From JAJFTV01 sp964426355 (GTDB taxonomy: Bacteria; Chloroflexota; Anaerolineae; Anaerolineales; Anaerolineaceae): a stretch of DNA of 20,244 nt. The DNA is taken from positions 1 through 20,244 of the forward strand of contig CAYRRA010000076.1 in the NCBI GenBank assembly GCA_964426355.1, written 5' to 3'. Positions within the stretch are counted from its first letter, which is position 1, and each line of letters starts with the position of its first letter. The position numbers and the translations under genes are program-made. Positions 16,020 through 20,244 of the stretch are shown here, one piece after another. Below the pieces are notes generated by a model. It saw only the letters and a list, made by a program, of their open reading frames with translations, searched no databases and was not told the origin of the DNA.

Positions 16020-18620
16020 ATGCTGATGGTGGATTTTATTCTGTGGTTTCTCTTGATTACATTAGTGGGGTGGGTGACCTTTCCCATCGTTTTCAAGTTA
16101 TTTCCCCGCCTGGCTGACCGGGGATATGGTCTCGCTCGTATTGCTGGTTTGTTGCTCTGGACTTATTTCTTCTGGCTGCTCACGATTTTGCAGGTTGGAC
16201 AGAACAACCTAGCTGGTTCTCTACTGGCGCTCTCAATTGTGCTCATCATCAGTGTGTTATGCCTCAGAAAACAAACTTTTCGTGAATGGTTGACCTGGAT
16301 AAAAGGGAATTTCCGAGTAATCCTTTTTGAAGAACTCGTGTTCCTTGTCTTATTTGCCTTCTGTGCCCTCCTGAGAGCAACCTACCCTGATCTGACCGGA
16401 ACGGAAAAGCCAATGGAACTGGCATTTATTAATGCCATTTTACGATCGCCAGAATTTCCACCTCGTGACCCCTGGTTGTCTGGCTATGCAATCTCATATT
16501 ATTACTTCGGTTATGTAATGGTTGCAAATCTGATTCGTGTGACTGGGGTGGCTTCGTGGATAGGTTTCAACCTGGCGATTTCACTCTGGTTTGCATTAAC
16601 CGGTATTTCAGCCAGTAGTTTGTTGTTTTCATTGATTTCGCGTATTCGACCGGGAGAGGAAAATTCTTCACAGAAGACGGGAACAAATCTTTTGTGGTCT
16701 CTCTTAGGTCCTTTGTTTGTGCTGGTAGTCAGCAACATCGAAGGCTTTTTTGAGTTGTTGCATGCGCGCGGTGTCTTTTGGTACAAGACCGCGGATGGGC
16801 AACTGACCTCACGTTTCTGGACGTGGTTGGATATACAGGAGATTAGCCTTCCGCCTGTGCAGCCTTTTGGATGGGTTCCTGAGAGACTAACTGGCATCTG
16901 GTGGTGGCGAGCTTCACGGGTGCTGCAAGATTACACCGCTTCAGGTGTATCGAAAGAAGTCATTGATGAATTTCCGTTCTTTTCATTCCTTTTGGCTGAC
17001 CTCCACCCGCATGTACTGGCGATGCCAGTAGCGATCCTTGCTATCGCTGCTGTATATCATCTATTCCTCTCCATACCTGAAGACTGGCAGGATGGCATAC
17101 CGCTGATTACCTGGGTACGAAAGTGGATAAAGAATGAACCAATTTCCATTTCGAACATGGATCTATCCCGGTTTTTTCGATCTCCGTATTTTGGGGTTCT
17201 CGCATTCCTTGGGGGAAGTCTTGCTTTTTTGAACACCTGGGATTTTCCGATTTATGTTGGTTTGTTTGCAGCGGTTTACACCTACAAAAGGTATCAGGTA
17301 TGTGGATGGAACTGGAACCGGGTAGAAGATTTTTTGTCTTTGGCGCTCACCACTGGCATCACAGGCGTTCTGCTCTTTTTCCCTTTTTATATCGGTTTCT
17401 CCTCACAAGCCGGTGGTTTTTTGCCCAGTTTGTTCTTCTTTACACGCGGCATTCATTTGTGGGTGATGTTTTTACCATTCCTGTTCCCTATCTTTTTCTG
17501 GCTCTTTAGAAAGATTTTCAAGAAAAGGGAACAGCCGGGCAGCATTCGAAATGGGATAGTTTTCACCTTGCTCATATTCGGTGGATTGTTCGCACTCTCA
17601 TACTTATTTGGCGCGATAGCGATTTCGTTGCCTTTCCTGGGACAATTGGATACCTCCAGTGGTTTGGGAGCTTTATTAACCAATCTTGGAAACCTTTTTT
17701 ATGGTGTGCAAGGAATCACTCAACCTGGTGAACTATGGGATTCCCTGCTTTTGAGGTTAACCATGCCAGGAGCCTGGATTACCCTTGCGTTTTTGACGTT
17801 ACTGGTTTGGTCCTTACTGACAAAAAATGAGAACAACGAACGAGAGGTAGTTTTACAAAATTCTGGCGCACCTCATTCTGGTTCACCCGATGCGTTCATT
17901 CTAATCGTTGTTTTGTTGGGTGCAGGTCTGGTAATTTTCCCTGAGTTTTTTTACCTGCGTGATCAATTCGGGTGGCGAATCAATACTATCTTCAAGTTCT
18001 ATTTCCAAGCCTGGATACTATGGGCGATTTCTGCTGCATTTGCCTCCGTTTACTTGTGGAAAACAGTAAAAAGATTACCACGATTCCTTTTTGGTGTCCT
18101 GTGGTGCAGTATTTTGCTGATGGGATTGGCTTACCCATTTTTTGGTGTGAGGATGAAGTTTTCTGGTTTGAATTTTCAAAATTTCTCATTAAATGGGGCG
18201 CGCCACATTGAAATTAACTCCCCCGACGAGATGAAAGCCATCAATTGGTTGGTGCAGGCTCCTGACGGTGTGATCCTTGAAGCTGTCGGTGGAAGTTATA
18301 CAGGGTATGCGAGGATTTCCACTTATACGGGATTGCCCACCGTATTGGGCTGGCCCGGTCATGAAAGTCAGTGGCGTGGTGGGTATCAAGAAATGGGCTC
18401 ACGGGAAACCGATGTTCGCCAGATTTATCAGAGCACAGATTGGTACCAGACATTAGAATTATTGAGACAATATCATATTCGATATGTTTATATCGGGTCT
18501 ATTGAAGAAAACACCTATCGTGTCAGCAGAGAGAAATTTGAAGCTAATCTGGACCCCGTTTTTTCTTCAGGGAATGTGATAATTTATGAGATACCAGATG
18601 AATTACTTCGGAGTGAATAA
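16020..18620 (+). CDS. YYY (DUF2298) domain membrane protein
   Basis: Stand-alone YYY-domain membrane protein of 866 residues with many hydrophobic helices. Family motifs are EKPME (E129-E133), FPPRDPW, YYYFG (160-164, F in place of the fourth Y), EFPFFSFLLADLHPH with D327, H329 and H331, NTWD (405-408), NTIFKFYFQAW (from 655) and TYTGLPTVLGWPGHESQW in the C-terminal soluble domain. The acidic first loop and overall layout resemble GT-C glycosyltransferases, so a polyprenyl-phosphate-sugar transferase role is plausible, but no member's activity is known to me. It lies 14 bases after the giant fusion, whose second half is its paralogue, and 11 bases before an Agl23-like gene. ATG 16026 is a possible alternative start. 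Confidence 0.85.
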   Translation: MLMVDFILWFLLITLVGWVTFPIVFKLFPRLADRGYGLARIAGLLLWTYFFWLLTILQVGQNNLAGSLLALSIVLIISVLCLRKQTFREWLTWIKGNFRVILFEELVFLVLFAFCALLRATYPDLTGTEKPMELAFINAILRSPEFPPRDPWLSGYAISYYYFGYVMVANLIRVTGVASWIGFNLAISLWFALTGISASSLLFSLISRIRPGEENSSQKTGTNLLWSLLGPLFVLVVSNIEGFFELLHARGVFWYKTADGQLTSRFWTWLDIQEISLPPVQPFGWVPERLTGIWWWRASRVLQDYTASGVSKEVIDEFPFFSFLLADLHPHVLAMPVAILAIAAVYHLFLSIPEDWQDGIPLITWVRKWIKNEPISISNMDLSRFFRSPYFGVLAFLGGSLAFLNTWDFPIYVGLFAAVYTYKRYQVCGWNWNRVEDFLSLALTTGITGVLLFFPFYIGFSSQAGGFLPSLFFFTRGIHLWVMFLPFLFPIFFWLFRKIFKKREQPGSIRNGIVFTLLIFGGLFALSYLFGAIAISLPFLGQLDTSSGLGALLTNLGNLFYGVQGITQPGELWDSLLLRLTMPGAWITLAFLTLLVWSLLTKNENNEREVVLQNSGAPHSGSPDAFILIVVLLGAGLVIFPEFFYLRDQFGWRINTIFKFYFQAWILWAISAAFASVYLWKTVKRLPRFLFGVLWCSILLMGLAYPFFGVRMKFSGLNFQNFSLNGARHIEINSPDEMKAINWLVQAPDGVILEAVGGSYTGYARISTYTGLPTVLGWPGHESQWRGGYQEMGSRETDVRQIYQSTDWYQTLELLRQYHIRYVYIGSIEENTYRVSREKFEANLDPVFSSGNVIIYEIPDELLRSE

Positions 18621-18631
18621 GGATAAGAAGG

Positions 18632-20244
18632 ATGATCGAAAAGTTTCATAAGATTGAACCCTGGTTGTATGTGCTGGCAGTAGTACTGGCTCTGATGATG
18701 CGGTTTATTAATCTTGGCAGCATTCCCTTGTCAGAAATAGAAGCTGAGAGAGCATTAAATGCTGTTGCAGTTGCAGGTGGCAATGTTGGTACTGAAACCG
18801 GGTTTTCATTGTATGTGGTCTTAACCTCTGGATTATTCTATTTGTTTTCTGAAAGTGAGTTCTGGTCTCGGGCTTTGTCTGCGTTTTTTGGCATACTTCT
18901 CGTACTTACTCCCCTTTGTTTGCGCGATTGGATGGGACGTTTGCCAGCAGCGTTTTTTGCCATTTTCCTGGCGCTGGATCCCATCCATGTGTTTGCAGCA
19001 AGAAATGCTGGTGGAGATGTCTTTGCCTTCTTCTTTTTGATTGCTACGCTGGGCTTTGTTTTGTCAAGAAAATTTACTCTCGCTGGAATCTGTTTTGGGT
19101 CCGGGCTGCTCTCTGGTTCTGGTTTTTGGTATGGGATATTTTTGTTGATCCTTTCCCTGTTGTTGGAGACCATTTTTCGGGTCTCTCAACCCAGGTTGGC
19201 AGACAGACAGTTTCAAATGACTGCGGTTAAACTCGGAAATGACGAGTGGAAACAAATACTTTACGGGTTAGGTGGAACAGTCATTATTCTGGGATCGTTG
19301 TTCTTTTTTATTCCAAAAGGGTGGAATGGCTTATGGGCTGGCTTTGTGCAGTTTTTAGACGGATGGTCTCAACCTTCTGTCTTTTCCATTCGAGAAATAT
19401 TTGCCAGCCTGTTATTTTATGAAGCCTTGCCAATTGTATTAGGTGTGATTGCTTTTGCCAGGGTGATTTTTCGAAAAGCAGGTGGAAACCGGTTCTATTA
19501 TTGGGCAATTCTTTCTGCAGTAATGTTGGTGCTGATTTATCCCGGCAGGCAACCGGAACACTTGATGTGGATGCTTTTTCCCTTGTGGGGATTTGTTTTG
19601 AAGAATATGTTGTACAGTTATTTGTCGTTCAGCCATGAGAAAATCCCTTATGTTGCCATGTTGATTCTCGTTGTGATAGCCGCCATTTTTGCATGGATTA
19701 ATTTGTCCGGTTTATATACCCAAACCTTTGTTGATCAACTTCAATATCAACTCCGATTGGCTAGTCTTGCTGGGGCAGTTCTGCTGGTTCTAATCACGAC
19801 AATACTGATGATTTGGGGTTGGAACTGGCAGACCGCTACGAAGGCACTGTTGGTTGGCACAACGCTGGTCTTGCTTTCTTTTTATGTTCGCGCATCCATC
19901 AATGTGATTCGACCTGAATTGTTCCAACAACCGTTGCGGAAATACCAATTCATTGACCAATCACTTTTTATGGATACCATTCGGGCTTATCAACGTTGGA
20001 ATACTGGTTTTGAAAACTTGGATGATGTCTATATATTGAAGGTGAATCAGAATACGCTGAAATGGGCATTGCGTGAACTACCTGATTCAAGCTATGTGGA
20101 GACGCTGCCAACCACATTGACACCTGCCCTGATTGTGACCGGTGGAAGCCAGCAGATTGAGCTTACCGATCAATTTACAGGACAAGATTTTGTCTTACAA
20201 CGAAATCCGGAATGGAAGACGATGTCGTTGCACGACTGGATAAA
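18632..20244 (+). CDS. Agl23/GT39-like membrane glycosyltransferase (3' end beyond window)
   Basis: The open frame of 537 codons runs to the right edge without a stop, so the gene is partial. It starts with ATG 18632 after AAGGA (18619-18623, eight bases away), 11 bases after the previous stop. The N-terminus has a membrane helix (about 11-27), then LGSIPLSEIEAERALNA with E35, E37 and E39 in the position of the GT-C acidic motif, then RLPAAFFAIFLALDPIHVFA and AARNAGGD (127-134), typical of GT39-like and Agl23 flippase-associated proteins, with about ten further helices. From roughly residue 420 the chain is a soluble extracytoplasmic tail. It is the fourth GT-C-type gene in a row here. I infer glycosyl transfer or association with lipid-linked glycan translocation; the exact role is unknown. 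Confidence 0.75.
   Translation, partial: MIEKFHKIEPWLYVLAVVLALMMRFINLGSIPLSEIEAERALNAVAVAGGNVGTETGFSLYVVLTSGLFYLFSESEFWSRALSAFFGILLVLTPLCLRDWMGRLPAAFFAIFLALDPIHVFAARNAGGDVFAFFFLIATLGFVLSRKFTLAGICFGSGLLSGSGFWYGIFLLILSLLLETIFRVSQPRLADRQFQMTAVKLGNDEWKQILYGLGGTVIILGSLFFFIPKGWNGLWAGFVQFLDGWSQPSVFSIREIFASLLFYEALPIVLGVIAFARVIFRKAGGNRFYYWAILSAVMLVLIYPGRQPEHLMWMLFPLWGFVLKNMLYSYLSFSHEKIPYVAMLILVVIAAIFAWINLSGLYTQTFVDQLQYQLRLASLAGAVLLVLITTILMIWGWNWQTATKALLVGTTLVLLSFYVRASINVIRPELFQQPLRKYQFIDQSLFMDTIRAYQRWNTGFENLDDVYILKVNQNTLKWALRELPDSSYVETLPTTLTPALIVTGGSQQIELTDQFTGQDFVLQRNPEWKTMSLHDWI

Overview
The window looks like chromosomal DNA of a Chloroflexota bacterium, most likely class Anaerolineae. This is an inference from gene content: two large membrane proteins carry the YYY (DUF2298) domain, a family described from Chloroflexi and Archaea; they sit beside a mevalonate kinase, a decaprenyl-phosphate phosphoribosyltransferase-like UbiA protein and several GT-C type membrane glycosyltransferases. 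Coding density is very high. No stretch of 300 bases lacks a gene, and I see no tRNA, rRNA, CRISPR array, insertion sequence or prophage gene.

Left part (1-1498, minus strand): a two-gene transcription unit reading out of the window's left edge. It holds a UbiA-family prenyl-phosphate phosphoribosyltransferase and, two bases downstream, mevalonate kinase (cut by the window edge). One makes isoprenoid precursors; the other probably loads a sugar phosphate onto a polyprenyl phosphate. A 65-bp divergent spacer (1499-1563) with a perfect 14-bp palindrome separates them from the plus-strand genes.

Centre left (1564-4253, plus): tlyA (rRNA 2'-O-methyltransferase) and lepA (elongation factor 4). 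Their upstream regions have -10-like hexamers very close to the start codon and no Shine-Dalgarno sequence, suggesting leaderless mRNAs.

Centre to right edge (4250-20244, plus): eight tightly packed envelope/glycan genes that follow lepA with 4-base overlaps or short gaps. In order they are a flippase-like LPG-synthase-TM family membrane protein, a CDP-paratose 2-epimerase-like SDR, a GT4 glycosyltransferase, a class I SAM methyltransferase, a GT39-like GT-C membrane protein, an 1802-residue fusion (GT39-like module + tandem jelly-roll-like domains + YYY domain), a second stand-alone YYY protein, and a further Agl23/GT39-like membrane protein cut by the right edge.

Read together, the genes suggest a lipid-linked sugar and surface-glycan pathway: isoprenoid supply and polyprenyl-phosphate sugar on the minus strand; nucleotide-sugar epimerisation, cytoplasmic glycosyl transfer, methylation, possible membrane translocation and several polyprenyl-phosphate-sugar-dependent GT-C enzymes on the plus strand. 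The most unusual object is the 1802-residue fusion, whose C-terminal half is a clear paralogue of the next gene.
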